Positions 15,392 to 24,489 of a stretch of 64,000 nucleotides of DNA are shown here, piece by piece (within the stretch, counting starts at the first letter, position 1; the number at the start of each line of letters is the position of its first letter). Location of the stretch: NCBI RefSeq assembly GCF_009928685.1, contig NZ_WWEO01000043.1:1-64000 (forward strand). Direction: 5' to 3'. The translations under genes and the position numbers were made by a program. The DNA comes from Mucilaginibacter agri (lineage in GTDB: Bacteria; Bacteroidota; Bacteroidia; Sphingobacteriales; Sphingobacteriaceae). The notes beneath the pieces are model-generated. The model was not told the DNA's origin and did not search any database. It saw only the letters and a program-made list of their open reading frames with translations.

Positions 15392-16378
15392 TTAAAGTGT
15401 TAGTTTATTTACGGTATGATGTGCCGAGCTTGTGAAATACAAATACTTTTCGCTGTTTGATAAAGCGATATAAGAAACTTCTTGTCCTGACAGCAGCGTG
15501 GTTACACTCGCCGTAGCGGCCGACATGTTACTGATCACTTTGATAACGCCGTTATCTGCTATATATAATTTATCTCCACCAGTGCTTGCGCATATACTGC
15601 TAATGTTATTAAAACTTAAATTCTTTAAAATTCTAGCCAATACACCTTCCTTGGTTAGCTTATAGAGCCCAGCCCCTTGTATAATATATTTTACACCGTT
15701 CGAGCACGAACTAAGATCTCCAAACCCAAATTCCCTGCCGCCGTTTACATTGTTGGTTGTGTTGCTACTGTAGCCGGTTCCGGTTGACGATATGGTGCTT
15801 ACTCCAGTATCTCCGGTATACCAAAAATAGCCGCCGTTGACATCTTTATCTATACCGCCATACTCAATCCCGTTGCTATGTGGCTGTACCGAATAACCAG
15901 CCGATTGTCCATTAGGATTAAAGACCCATAAGCCATAATAAAAATTGAAGTCTGGGGTGTCCACCGTCCCGGTGATTCCGATAGCGCCATCTGTTGTTTC
16001 GGCAACATCCAACGGAAAAGCGCCTTCGAAACTTACGCCATTTTTCACCATCGGAAAATGCAATGTGGAAACAACAGTATCTGATTTAATTTTACGGATA
16101 AGCCCATTATCGTGATCGGCAACTAACAACGATCCATCAGCATTAACAAAAATGCTCAGAGGCCTGTTAAATAATGCCTTTAAGCCGTTACCGTCGGCGT
16201 TGCCCGACGTGTTATACTTGCCATCAATTACAATAAACTGGCGGGGAGCAGCATGGGCCATTGGTACAACATCAAGCGGTTGGGTTTTTGTTGCTGGCGT
16301 TATTTCTTCTCCGCTCTCTTTCTTACAAGAAAAATTAAATACCAAAAACACAGTACAAATGATTAGAAACTTTTTCAT
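15392..16378 (-). CDS. Lipoprotein with NHL/SMP-30-like beta-propeller
   Basis: A 328-residue lipoprotein (lipobox FNFSC, Cys 18, followed by KKES). The repeating pattern GLKALFNRPLSIFVNADGSLLVADHDNGLIRKI and later LSSICASTGGDKLYIADNGVIKVI is that of NHL-type propeller blades, about four to six in number. Such proteins usually bind or scaffold; no catalytic residues are evident. Alone between the arsR operon and a 523-base spacer. Confidence 0.8.
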   Translation of the reverse strand: MKKFLIICTVFLVFNFSCKKESGEEITPATKTQPLDVVPMAHAAPRQFIVIDGKYNTSGNADGNGLKALFNRPLSIFVNADGSLLVADHDNGLIRKIKSDTVVSTLHFPMVKNGVSFEGAFPLDVAETTDGAIGITGTVDTPDFNFYYGLWVFNPNGQSAGYSVQPHSNGIEYGGIDKDVNGGYFWYTGDTGVSTISSTGTGYSSNTTNNVNGGREFGFGDLSSCSNGVKYIIQGAGLYKLTKEGVLARILKNLSFNNISSICASTGGDKLYIADNGVIKVISNMSAATASVTTLLSGQEVSYIALSNSEKYLYFTSSAHHTVNKLTL

Positions 16379-16591
16379 AACGAGTGATTTATGTTGGGGT
16401 TAAGACACAATTTTCACAGTAAATGAAGTTAGCAGCCGTAAAAGGGCTATTAATGGACAGACTATTGTAAAGTGGTAGTTAGATTTATAGAAGTGCGGAG
16501 ATCAGGGTGAAGGTATGGGTATATAATGATGGCGACAAGGCTTGGGGGTAACGATTTGATTCACAATTGATGAGTAAACATCCTGAACCCA

Positions 16592-16663
16592 AAAAAAGCC
16601 TCAGTATTTCTATTAAGGCTTTTCTTTCTGGATAGCGGGATAGGACTAAAGTCGAACCATTTG
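16592..16663 (-). pseudogene. Possible decayed tRNA 3' end plus its terminator
   Basis: 16594-16623 holds a terminator-like hairpin of the same AAAAGCCTC family as the tRNA-fMet terminator. Directly after it, 16634-16660 (TAGCGGGATAGGACT, then TCGAACC) resembles the complement of the 3' end of the initiator tRNA (TAGCGGGAGCAGGACTCGAACC) with a small insertion. No gene ends here that would need this terminator. I read it as a remnant of a tRNA copy, with low confidence. The rest of the 16379-16901 spacer shows nothing clear. Confidence 0.3.
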
Positions 16664-16901
16664 TCGGAAAGGTTCAGGCAATTAGCTATAATTATCCAGT
16701 CTATTCAAGCTTGGTTTTGTTGTTATAAAATCCCTTTTTAATCCATACATACCAGATCAAATCCGAACACATCTTGTACCAAAAGCGGACGTTTTTGATT
16801 TTTAAATATTAAATAAGTTGCTTAAAATCACAATCTTGTATTTTAGGCACTTGATTGGTTGTTGCATATAATGATCCACTTACACCAGCAAAGATTGAAT
16901 C

Positions 16902-19280
16902 ATGATCAAATATTTTTTCAAGATAGGTTATCGTAGTTTGTTGCGTAACAAAGGATTTTCTTTTTTAAATATCACGGGGTTGGCTATAGGCATGGCTTCT
17001 GCAATTTTGATTTTATTGTGGATTCAAAACGAAGTGAGTTACGATCGGTTTCACGAAAATAAGGACCGCATTTATGAGGTTTGGAACCATGTTAACGATC
17101 ATGGCGACCTGGGCGTATCAAATCATGTATCTGCCCCATTGGCCCGAGTAACGGAGAAGGATGTGCCCGAAATAGAACGTGCTGTGCGGGTAAAGGATGT
17201 AAACAACAAGCTTTTTTCGGTAGGCGAAAAAAAAATGATGATATCAGGTGCGGCAGTAGATACAGGTTTTTTGCAGGTATTTAGCTTTCCATTATTAAGA
17301 GGGAATGCTACCACAGCGCTGAACGAAATACATTCCATCTTACTTACAGAAAAGACGTCAAAGGCCTTATTTGGCGACGAAAACCCTATGGGTAAAATGG
17401 TTACCCTCGACAATAAAGACAGTTATACGGTTAGCGGTATATTGAAAGATATGCCAGATAATACACGTTTTAATTACGATTATCTGCTGCCATGGAATGC
17501 CATAAAGGTTGAAAAGGCGCAAGATTTAGGCTGGAATGATAATAGTACATCAACGTATGTTTTATTAAAACGTAATGTTAGCTTCGCCGCTGCATCGGCC
17601 AAAGTACGACCTTTAAAACAACGCTATGATGAAGAAGCAAAGAAATTTAAATGGGAGTTTTTCTTATATCCTATAGAACGCTGGCGTTTGCATTCAAGCT
17701 TTACCAATGGTGTAGAGGATGGCAACGGGCGAATTAAATCCATTAACTTGCTCGGTGTTATAGCTTCATTCATTTTATTGATTGCCTGTATAAACTTTAT
17801 GAACTTAAGCACAGCCCGAAGCGAAAAACGTGCTAAAGAAGTGGGTATACGAAAGGTAGCAGGAGCCCAAAAAAATTCGCTTATTATACAATTTATTACG
17901 GAATCCGTTATCATGGCCACTTTGGCGGGAATCATTGCGGTAATGATTGTGTTGCTTTGCCTGCCCGCATTTAACAATTTCACCCAAAATAACCTTTTTA
18001 TCAATTTTGAGGTATTAAATACGTGGCTGTTTTTCGTCGGATTTATACTCTTAACCGGTCTTTTGGCGGGAAGTTACCCAGCATTCTTCTTGTCATCTTT
18101 TCAGCCGGTTAAAGTATTAAAAGGTACATTTAAAAGAGTAGATGCAATCGTAAATCCGCGTAAAATATTGGTTATTGTCCAGTTTACCTTTGCTATAGCG
18201 CTTATCACGTGTACAATTATTATTAAGCAGCAAATTGATTATGCCCGGAATCGTGAAACGGGTTATAACCGCGACCATTTGATTTATCATTTCCTGACGG
18301 GCGATATCTCTCAGAATTACTCCCTTATCAAAAATGATTTATTAACGTCTGGGATTGCTATAGCGGTATCAAAAACTAATTCGCCCCTCACTGAGCGTTG
18401 GAGCGATGGTTGGGGACAAAACTGGGAAGGTAAAGATCCTGATCAACAAATTTCCTTCGATCGTTATATGGCCGATGAGGCACTGGGTAAAACCGCCGGA
18501 CTGCAATTTATTAAAGGTCGGGACTTTGATCTGAAGCAATTCCCTACGGACTCCACTGGTTTGATCATTAATGAATCGGCGCTAAAAGTCATGAAGTTTA
18601 AAGAACCGATAGGAAAAAAAGTGAGTGATCTGGGTGTGGATTGGCATATAGTGGGCGTAATCAAAGACTTTATTTTAACCAATCCTTACGAGCCAACGAG
18701 ACCTTTGTTGCTATGTGGCGCTAAAGGAGGATTTATGACTTTCAACACAATCCAAATCAAACTAAACGGTAAGAATTCGACCGCTGATAACCTGAAAAAA
18801 GCAGAAGGGATTTTTAAGAAGTATAATCCGCAATACCCTTTCGATTACAAATTTGTAGACGAGGCCTACGCCAGGAAATTTGATAGCGAGCAGCGACTGG
18901 GATCACTTGCAGCGTTATTTGCCGGCCTGACTATCTTTATTTCCTGCCTTGGGCTGTTTGGCTTAGCTGCCTACATGGCCGAAAATAGGGTGAAAGAGAT
19001 AGGGATCCGGAAGATTTTAGGTGCTTCGGTAACGGAAATTACAGGATTATTATCTAAGGAATTGATTTCGTTGATCATAATTTCGTTTATCATAGCCTCC
19101 CCGGTAGCCTATTGGGGAATGCATAAGTGGTTGCTGAATTATAATTATCGTATCGGTATAAGTTGGTGGGTATTCGCGATGGCAGGTGTTTTATCTATGG
19201 CGATAGCATTGTTAACGGTAAGTTACCAGTCCATTAAAGCAGCACTGGCTAACCCGGTAAAAAATCTTAGGGCGGAGTAG
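16902..19280 (+). CDS. FtsX/MacB-type ABC transporter permease
   Basis: A 792-residue permease with the two-module layout: N-terminal TM helix after RSLLRNKGFSFLNITGLAIG, a MacB-like periplasmic domain, FtsX helices near 285-400, a second periplasmic domain, then FtsX helices near 670-790. Cytoplasmic coupling motifs EVGIRKVAGA and EIGIRKILGA are present before each helical bundle. This family works with a separate ATPase in mechanotransmission, lipoprotein or peptide export and is very common in Bacteroidota, often with ECF or two-component control. No ATPase gene is adjacent, so it must use one encoded elsewhere. Confidence 0.95.
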   Translation: MIKYFFKIGYRSLLRNKGFSFLNITGLAIGMASAILILLWIQNEVSYDRFHENKDRIYEVWNHVNDHGDLGVSNHVSAPLARVTEKDVPEIERAVRVKDVNNKLFSVGEKKMMISGAAVDTGFLQVFSFPLLRGNATTALNEIHSILLTEKTSKALFGDENPMGKMVTLDNKDSYTVSGILKDMPDNTRFNYDYLLPWNAIKVEKAQDLGWNDNSTSTYVLLKRNVSFAAASAKVRPLKQRYDEEAKKFKWEFFLYPIERWRLHSSFTNGVEDGNGRIKSINLLGVIASFILLIACINFMNLSTARSEKRAKEVGIRKVAGAQKNSLIIQFITESVIMATLAGIIAVMIVLLCLPAFNNFTQNNLFINFEVLNTWLFFVGFILLTGLLAGSYPAFFLSSFQPVKVLKGTFKRVDAIVNPRKILVIVQFTFAIALITCTIIIKQQIDYARNRETGYNRDHLIYHFLTGDISQNYSLIKNDLLTSGIAIAVSKTNSPLTERWSDGWGQNWEGKDPDQQISFDRYMADEALGKTAGLQFIKGRDFDLKQFPTDSTGLIINESALKVMKFKEPIGKKVSDLGVDWHIVGVIKDFILTNPYEPTRPLLLCGAKGGFMTFNTIQIKLNGKNSTADNLKKAEGIFKKYNPQYPFDYKFVDEAYARKFDSEQRLGSLAALFAGLTIFISCLGLFGLAAYMAENRVKEIGIRKILGASVTEITGLLSKELISLIIISFIIASPVAYWGMHKWLLNYNYRIGISWWVFAMAGVLSMAIALLTVSYQSIKAALANPVKNLRAE

Positions 19281-19307
19281 TTATTTGCCTTCCTACTAAA
19301 TAATATG

Positions 19308-19343
19308 CTAACTTATATCTGTTAAAAGGCAGATATAAGTTAG
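19308..19343. terminator. Hairpin after the FtsX gene
   Basis: 14-bp perfect stem CTAACTTATATCTG with its complement and an 8-base loop, 28 bases after the stop. The T-run is missing, so it may be a processing or attenuated terminator. Confidence 0.6.
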
Positions 19344-19398
19344 ATAAACTAAAGAACAACGCCTCTCAGAATTCTCTAAACGCTTTTTACTCGTCCTG

Positions 19399-19451
19399 TA
19401 TCGGGAGCAGGACTCGAACCTACGACCTTCGGGTTACGAGTCCGACGAGCT
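19399..19451 (-). pseudogene. Truncated, decayed copy of initiator tRNA
   Basis: This 53-base segment matches the 3' three-quarters of the tRNA at 19493-19565 with three differences I can count, including one that would change the anticodon CAT to CGT and one that breaks an anticodon-stem pair. The 5' acceptor strand and part of the D arm are missing; the homology ends after GAGCTA. A decayed version of the same terminator hairpin lies at 19365-19390. It is a tandem-duplicate remnant and cannot fold as a full tRNA. Confidence 0.8.
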
Positions 19452-19455
19452 AAAA

Positions 19456-19486
19456 TAAAAAAGCCTCTCAGATTTCTCTGAAAGGC
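19456..19486 (-). terminator. Terminator of tRNA-fMet
   Basis: GCCTCTCAGA (19463-19472) pairs with TCTGAAAGGC (19477-19486) with one wobble on the minus-strand RNA; TTTTTTATTTTA follows. Confidence 0.85.
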
Positions 19487-19492
19487 CTTGGG

Positions 19493-19565
<73 letters not shown>

Positions 19566-19590
19566 CTATCTTGTGTTTTTTATTGGACTG

Positions 19591-19622
19591 CAAAGATATA
19601 ATTCGTTTCTTTGTACTCCAAA
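19591..19622 (-). promoter_or_regulatory. Promoter of tRNA-fMet
   Basis: TTTG (19619-19622), 20 bases, TATCTTTG (19591-19598) on the minus strand; the tRNA begins 25 bases after the -7 box. It overlaps the era upstream region on the other strand. Confidence 0.85.
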
Positions 19623-19643
19623 TAAAAAATTAAATATTTTTAT

Positions 19644-20522
19644 ATGAGTCATAGGGCAGGTTTTGTAAGCATTATTGGTAAACCCAACGCAGGTAAATCA
19701 ACACTGATGAACGCGCTGGTGGGAGAGAAAATGTCTATCATTACCCCCAAAGCACAAACTACGCGTCATCGTATTTTAGGTATTGTTAATACCGACGACT
19801 ATCAGATTGTGTTTTCTGACACCCCCGGCGTTATTAAACCGGCGTACCAGTTGCAGGAAAGCATGATGCACCAAGTTGATGGAAGCATTGTAGATGCCGA
19901 CCTGATTTTGCTGGTTACCGATATTAACGAGAAGTACGACGAAGGCGATGTAATGATCAAACTGCAAAAATCGGATGCACCGATTGCGGTATTGATTAAC
20001 AAGATTGACCAGAGCGACGAAGAAACCGTTAAGCAAAAAATTGAATACTGGCAGGAAAAACTAAACCCGAAAGCAATTTTTGCAATTTCGGCCCTGCACC
20101 AGCATAACGTGAAAGCCATTATGGATTTCATTTTGGAGAACCTGCCCGAGCACCCTGCTTATTACGAGAAAGACTTTTTGACCGATCGTAACGACCGCTT
20201 CTTTGCTTCGGAGATGATCCGCGAGCAGGTGTTTAAACAATACAAAAAAGAGATCCCCTACAGCACCGAGGTTATTATTACCAAGTTTGAAGAGGGCGAT
20301 AAGCTATATCGCATAAGCGCCGAGATTATTGTGGAGCGCGATTCGCAAAAGAACATCCTCATAGGTAAAAACGGCGAGATGCTTAAAATTGTTGGTACTT
20401 ATGCACGCCGCAGCATGGAGGAGTTTTTCCAGAAGAAGATTTTCCTGGAGATGTTTGTAAAAGTAATTACCGACTGGCGCAGCAAAAAGAACTACCTGAA
20501 ACAATTCGGGTACGAAGACTAA
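19644..20522 (+). CDS. era: GTPase Era
   Basis: A 292-residue Era GTPase, which binds 16S rRNA 3' end and assists 30S assembly. G1 GKPNAGKS (residues 10-17), the PKAQTTRHRI switch, DTPG near 57, NKID near 119 and SALH near 149 form the G domain; a C-terminal KH domain (residues about 200-290) holds the GKNGEMLK loop. Start ATG gives the canonical SHRAGFVSIIGKPNAGKS opening. It precedes der by 193 bases; the two ribosome-assembly GTPases are often neighbours in Bacteroidota. Confidence 0.98.
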   Translation: MSHRAGFVSIIGKPNAGKSTLMNALVGEKMSIITPKAQTTRHRILGIVNTDDYQIVFSDTPGVIKPAYQLQESMMHQVDGSIVDADLILLVTDINEKYDEGDVMIKLQKSDAPIAVLINKIDQSDEETVKQKIEYWQEKLNPKAIFAISALHQHNVKAIMDFILENLPEHPAYYEKDFLTDRNDRFFASEMIREQVFKQYKKEIPYSTEVIITKFEEGDKLYRISAEIIVERDSQKNILIGKNGEMLKIVGTYARRSMEEFFQKKIFLEMFVKVITDWRSKKNYLKQFGYED

Positions 20523-20715
20523 TTTTAAGAGAAGCAAGAGACAGGAATCCGACACCAAGATGGCTTGGTTGATGTTTTTAATTGCATAATAAGAAAGTAA
20601 GCAATACTTAACTTACAGGTAGTAAGTTTAATATAAATAGGAATACAAGGGTTACCGGTAACAAAGCCATTTTTTCTTTGTTGCATGGCTCTTGGTTCTT
20701 TAATCCCATAAAAAA

Positions 20716-22017
20716 ATGAGCAATATAGTAGCTATTGTAGGTCGCCCAAACGTGGGCAAGTCAACCCTATATAACCGACTAACCGAATCCCGTAAAGCAA
20801 TTGTTGATGATATGAGCGGCGTAACCCGCGATCGCCATTACGGTGTAGCCGAATGGATTGGCCGTAACTTTACCGTTATTGATACCGGCGGTTATGTAGC
20901 TAACAGCGAAGACGTTTTTGAGGCTGCCATCCGTGAGCAAGTAACCATTGCTATTGAAGAAGCTACCGTTATTGTATTTGTGGTTGACGTTACCACCGGT
21001 ATCACCGACCTCGACGATGAGATTGCCAACCTGCTGCGCAGAAGCAAAAAGCCGGTATTTGTAGTAGTAAATAAGGTTGACAACACTTCGCTTAATGCCG
21101 ATGCTACCATATTTTACAGCTTAGGCCTTGGCGAGATATACAGTGTTTCGTCGATGACTGGCTCTGGTACGGGCGAATTACTGGATGCGGTTGTTAAAAC
21201 TTTCGACGATGATGTGGTGGAAGAAAACACCCGCCCTAAATACGCTATTGTTGGTCGCCCTAACGTAGGTAAATCATCTATCATTAACGCACTGATTGGT
21301 CAGGACCGTAATATTGTAACCCCAATTGCCGGTACCACCCGCGACAGTATCCATATCCACTACAACCAGTACGGGCACGATTTTATGCTGATTGATACTG
21401 CAGGTTTGCGTAAAAAAACCAAGGTAAAAGAGAATATCGAGTTTTACTCGGTAATGCGTACCATTAAAGCGTTGGAAGAAGCCGACGTAATTATCCTGAT
21501 GATTGATGCCCAGGAGGGTATCGAATCGCAGGATATCAACATCTTCCACCTGGCCGAAAAAAATAAAAAAGGCATTATGGTGGTAGTGAACAAGTGGGAT
21601 TTGATCGAAAAGAATAACAAAACAGTTAAGGTTTTTGAGGAAGCCATCCGCGAAAAAATTGCGCCGTTTACCGATGTGCCTATCGTGTTTACTTCGGTAA
21701 CCGAAAAGCAACGTGTATTAAAGGTGTTGGATGTTGCAGCCGATGTGTATAAAAACCGCGCTAAGAAGATCTCGACATCCAAGCTTAACGACGTGATGCT
21801 GCCTCTTATTGAACACTATCCGCCGCCTGCACTTAAAGGCAAGTTTGTGAAGATTAAATACGTTACGCAGATCAACGCTTCATCGCCAATGTTTGCTTTC
21901 TTTTGTAACCTGCCACAGTACATCAAAGAACCGTACCGCCGCTACATAGAAAACAAGCTACGCGAAAACTTCGATTTCAGCGGTGTGCCGATCCAAATCT
22001 TCTTCAGACAGAAATAG
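20716..22017 (+). CDS. der: GTPase Der (EngA)
   Basis: A 433-residue double-GTPase for 50S subunit maturation. Two G domains are seen: GRPNVGKS at residues 8-15 with DTGG and NKVD, and GRPNVGKS near 179-186 with DTAG and NKWD; the C-terminal KH-like domain follows ([15 protein letters not shown]). Length is normal for the family. A purine-rich repeat and a strong terminator (22049-22095) follow directly. Confidence 0.98.
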   Translation: MSNIVAIVGRPNVGKSTLYNRLTESRKAIVDDMSGVTRDRHYGVAEWIGRNFTVIDTGGYVANSEDVFEAAIREQVTIAIEEATVIVFVVDVTTGITDLDDEIANLLRRSKKPVFVVVNKVDNTSLNADATIFYSLGLGEIYSVSSMTGSGTGELLDAVVKTFDDDVVEENTRPKYAIVGRPNVGKSSIINALIGQDRNIVTPIAGTTRDSIHIHYNQYGHDFMLIDTAGLRKKTKVKENIEFYSVMRTIKALEEADVIILMIDAQEGIESQDINIFHLAEKNKKGIMVVVNKWDLIEKNNKTVKVFEEAIREKIAPFTDVPIVFTSVTEKQRVLKVLDVAADVYKNRAKKISTSKLNDVMLPLIEHYPPPALKGKFVKIKYVTQINASSPMFAFFCNLPQYIKEPYRRYIENKLRENFDFSGVPIQIFFRQK

Positions 22018-22095
22018 TTTAGAAGAGAATCAGGAATCAAGACAAGATAAGGGCGAAAGAGCAAGGAGCAATCTTTGATCTTTCGCCCTTTTTTG
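22018..22095 (+). terminator. 3' repeat plus terminator after der
   Basis: After the stop comes AGAAGAGAATCAGGAATCAAGA, a repeat found after several other genes, then a 12-bp perfect stem AAGGGCGAAAGA (22049-22060) / TCTTTCGCCCTT (22079-22090) and a T-run. First of four near-identical stems in this region. Confidence 0.85.
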
Positions 22096-22177
22096 TTTGC
22101 ACCTATCGTAGTTCGTTTTGTCCTGCCCAGCCTCTATAAATGTCGTTTTATGCCGCACTAAATCAGGTGCCTATCTT

Positions 22178-22185
22178 TAGATTTG
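22178..22185 (+). promoter_or_regulatory. -7 box for the gene at 22206
   Basis: TAGATTTG, 20 bases before the ATG; no -33 match. Confidence 0.4.
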
Positions 22186-22205
22186 CATAACTTAAATTAC
22201 AGACA

Positions 22206-22772
22206 ATGAGAAAGTTGATCTTATTTATGCACACCTCCATAGATGGCTTTACCGCCAGACCCAAGGGCGAAATGGATTGGGTAACGGTAAACGAAGAAAT
22301 GTTCGAATATGCGTACGAACGAACCCAAAAGGCCGATACCGCTTTATATGGCAGGGGTACTTATGGGATTATGCAGGCCTATTGGCCCACCGCGGCAGAT
22401 AAGCCGAATGCATCTAAGCATGACGTTCAGCACGCTACCTGGTATAATAAAGTTGAAAAGTACGTGGTATCTGCAACCATGCGCGGGCAAACCTTACCCA
22501 ATGCTACTATTATAAGTGATGATGTGGCCGACCGCGTCAACCAACTTAAACAACAACCGGGAGGCGAGATCATTATGTTCGGCAGCCCTAACCTTGCGCA
22601 ATATTTAATGCAGCATAACCTTATCGACGAATATTGGCTGTTTGTAAACCCAATTATCCTGGGCAAAGGCATCTCGCTGTTTAACCATATTCAAGAGCAG
22701 ATTAAACTTAAGCTGGTTGAACAAATTGCCCTCCCCGGCGGTGTAGTTTGCTTGCATTACGCAAAGGAATAA
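22206..22772 (+). CDS. Dihydrofolate reductase family protein (RibD C-terminal domain)
   Basis: A 188-residue protein of the same family as 5476-6036: MRKLILFMHTSIDGFTARP opening, ALYGRGTYGIMQAYWP near residues 45-60, GEIIMFGSPNLAQYLMQ near 115 and NPIILGKGISLF in the C-terminal half. NADPH-binding fold; activity not known. Own promoter box, followed by a terminator with the shared GGACGAAAG stem. Confidence 0.9.
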   Translation: MRKLILFMHTSIDGFTARPKGEMDWVTVNEEMFEYAYERTQKADTALYGRGTYGIMQAYWPTAADKPNASKHDVQHATWYNKVEKYVVSATMRGQTLPNATIISDDVADRVNQLKQQPGGEIIMFGSPNLAQYLMQHNLIDEYWLFVNPIILGKGISLFNHIQEQIKLKLVEQIALPGGVVCLHYAKE

Positions 22773-22806
22773 GGTGAAAAGAGAATCAGGAATCGCGAGT
22801 CAAGAT

Positions 22807-22852
22807 AAGGACGAAAGAGAAAGGAGTAACCTTTGATCTTTCGTCCTTTTTG
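22807..22852 (+). terminator. Terminator with GGACGAAAG stem
   Basis: AAGGACGAAAGA (22807-22818) pairs with TCTTTCGTCCTT (22837-22848), then T-run. Preceded by the GAATC-type repeat at 22778-22806 and followed by GTCCGTCCG. The rest of the spacer to 23161 shows no gene. Confidence 0.85.
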
Positions 22853-23161
22853 TTTTCATGAAGAATTCTGTCCGTCCGTTCCCTTGTCCTTCCTGGTTAT
22901 GGATATGGCGGACACCCCTATTTTCTTATTAGAAGTGCTGTAGTCGGAGACTTCGAACAGCGGTTAGTGCTAATCAAAATGATTGCCTTTCGGTTTACAG
23001 CTCTCCAAATTTGTTGGCTATAAGAAAATTTATATCGTTTGTAGTGGCCGTGAAACTCAACTTATGTTTAAAAACCCAAAATAAATTTAGTTTTTATTGT
23101 AGGATCGTAACGGTAACATTGTAACTTAAGCCCAATAAATAACTTAAACCTTGTCTATTTT

Positions 23162-24304
23162 ATGGAACCTACACCTTTAAATCAGGAGAGTATTCAAAAC
23201 GCATTAGACCAGCTCCGCAACTGGTTTCCCGAGCAAGCCTCAGCTATTAAAAAGTACAACGACGAGCTTGTCGATAATATTTTGAAGGATACCGAACCGG
23301 ATCCTAACAGTCCACTTGGCAAAATAGCCGAATTGCCGGTAAGTGAGGTAAGCATTGAAAGTGCGCCGGCTAATAAGATGGCTGCCACAGTGCAAGCTCT
23401 TAAACTGCCGGGCAAGATAGTTTCAGATAGTACAGACGACGAACTTTTTAGCTTTTCTACCGGCTTTACCCCTTGCGAATTTGCTGTTGGAAAGGCTATG
23501 GTAAGCGCCGGGTTTTTTGTGCTGAGCATGGTGGGTATTAACGGCAGTGCACATGAACGGGTGGTTTATTCTTTCTTGCAAGAGTTCAGACCTGTGGCCG
23601 ATAAGTTTATGCGGCTGTTTAACAGCTTTGATGCGGCAGTTGGTTTTTATGAAAAAGCTAAAGTATTCTTCAAAATAGCAGGTGGTTTATACAAGGCATC
23701 GTGCCTTAAAATGCTGATAAAAACATGGGCAGAAGAAGCCAACTGGTTCGATTGGGCTTCTACAGCAGCTATAGCCATTGCGCAGTTTACCGTTTGGTTT
23801 GCTACCGAAGGTATTGCGTTTATTGCTGAGGTTGCTTTACTATTGGCAAGTGCGGGCTTTTTAATTGCAGATATTGTTAAAGCAGTAAACGTATGTACAG
23901 CCGACGAATGCACCCCTGCAAAAGCACCGGTAGAAAACTTTACTCCTGCTGGTTCATTTATCAACTCGGCCGACAATGTTTTGGTTACATTGTTTGCCCA
24001 ATGCAAAAACAAAGCAGGCGTTTATGTTGATTCTACACTAAATATTACCAATATTGCAACTATAAAGCAGGTTGACAATGCCGATGGAAAATTAGTATTT
24101 GCCCCGGCAACCGGTTCAAAGGCAACTACGTTTACGCCAAATGGGTCGTACCGTAGTTCTTCGCAAAATATAAAGGTTACCCTTTCGGCAGCCTGTAAAA
24201 ATATGCAGGGCAATACCGTTAATTCTGTGTTAGATATTACAGATCTGGCACTTAGCAAAGAAATAGCTAATGCCAATGGCCAGCTAAAGGTTGAAGGGCA
24301 ATAA
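23162..24304 (+). CDS. Cyanovirin-N-like (CVNH) protein with a hydrophobic helical domain
   Basis: A 380-residue protein with no signal peptide. Residues about 256-315 and 322-380 are two related repeats: GSFINSADNVLVTLFAQCKN ... DNADGKLVF and GSYRSSSQNIKVTLSAACKN ... ANANGQLKV. This spacing and the N(A/D)DGxL ending match the CVNH fold, a lectin that binds mannose-rich glycans. In both repeats the first conserved Cys is Ala or Ser, so the usual disulfides cannot form. Residues 104-125 and 199-240 are strongly hydrophobic (AIAIAQFTVWFATEG, FIAEVALLLASAGFLIADIV), and residues 1-100 are helical and polar. Together it looks like a lectin fused to a membrane-active or buried helical domain. Stand-alone gene with the shared terminator. 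Function unknown; the CVNH call is by eye. Confidence 0.72.
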   Translation: MEPTPLNQESIQNALDQLRNWFPEQASAIKKYNDELVDNILKDTEPDPNSPLGKIAELPVSEVSIESAPANKMAATVQALKLPGKIVSDSTDDELFSFSTGFTPCEFAVGKAMVSAGFFVLSMVGINGSAHERVVYSFLQEFRPVADKFMRLFNSFDAAVGFYEKAKVFFKIAGGLYKASCLKMLIKTWAEEANWFDWASTAAIAIAQFTVWFATEGIAFIAEVALLLASAGFLIADIVKAVNVCTADECTPAKAPVENFTPAGSFINSADNVLVTLFAQCKNKAGVYVDSTLNITNIATIKQVDNADGKLVFAPATGSKATTFTPNGSYRSSSQNIKVTLSAACKNMQGNTVNSVLDITDLALSKEIANANGQLKVEGQ

Positions 24305-24319
24305 TACAGTTACGAGTTT

Positions 24320-24367
24320 AAGGACGAAGGCAAGGGGCTCGAAATCTCTACCCTTCGTCCTTTTTTT
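24320..24367 (+). terminator. Terminator with GGACGAAGG stem
   Basis: AAGGACGAAGG (24320-24330) pairs with CCTTCGTCCTT (24352-24362), then seven T in all. Followed by the GTCCGTCCG...ATACACTGCGGAC block also seen at 27139-27175. Confidence 0.85.
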
Positions 24368-24489
24368 ATGCTTACTATTCTTCCGTCCGTCCGCTCCCCT
24401 GCCCGATACACTGCGGACAAACCGAACAGCACAATTGCCCGAATTGCCACTTTGAAATTTACATATTGCTGCGTACCTTGAGGGTCCTT

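Noticed and set aside
19399..19451. A functional tRNA-Thr (anticodon CGT) in the segment next to tRNA-fMet
   Set aside because: The 5' acceptor strand and part of the D arm are missing and an anticodon-stem pair is broken, so it cannot fold as a tRNA.
23162..24304. Phage-type holin or colicin call for the hydrophobic segment of the CVNH-like protein
   Set aside because: The protein has a C-terminal lectin-like part and no neighbouring lysis or immunity genes; hydrophobic stretches alone do not support that name.
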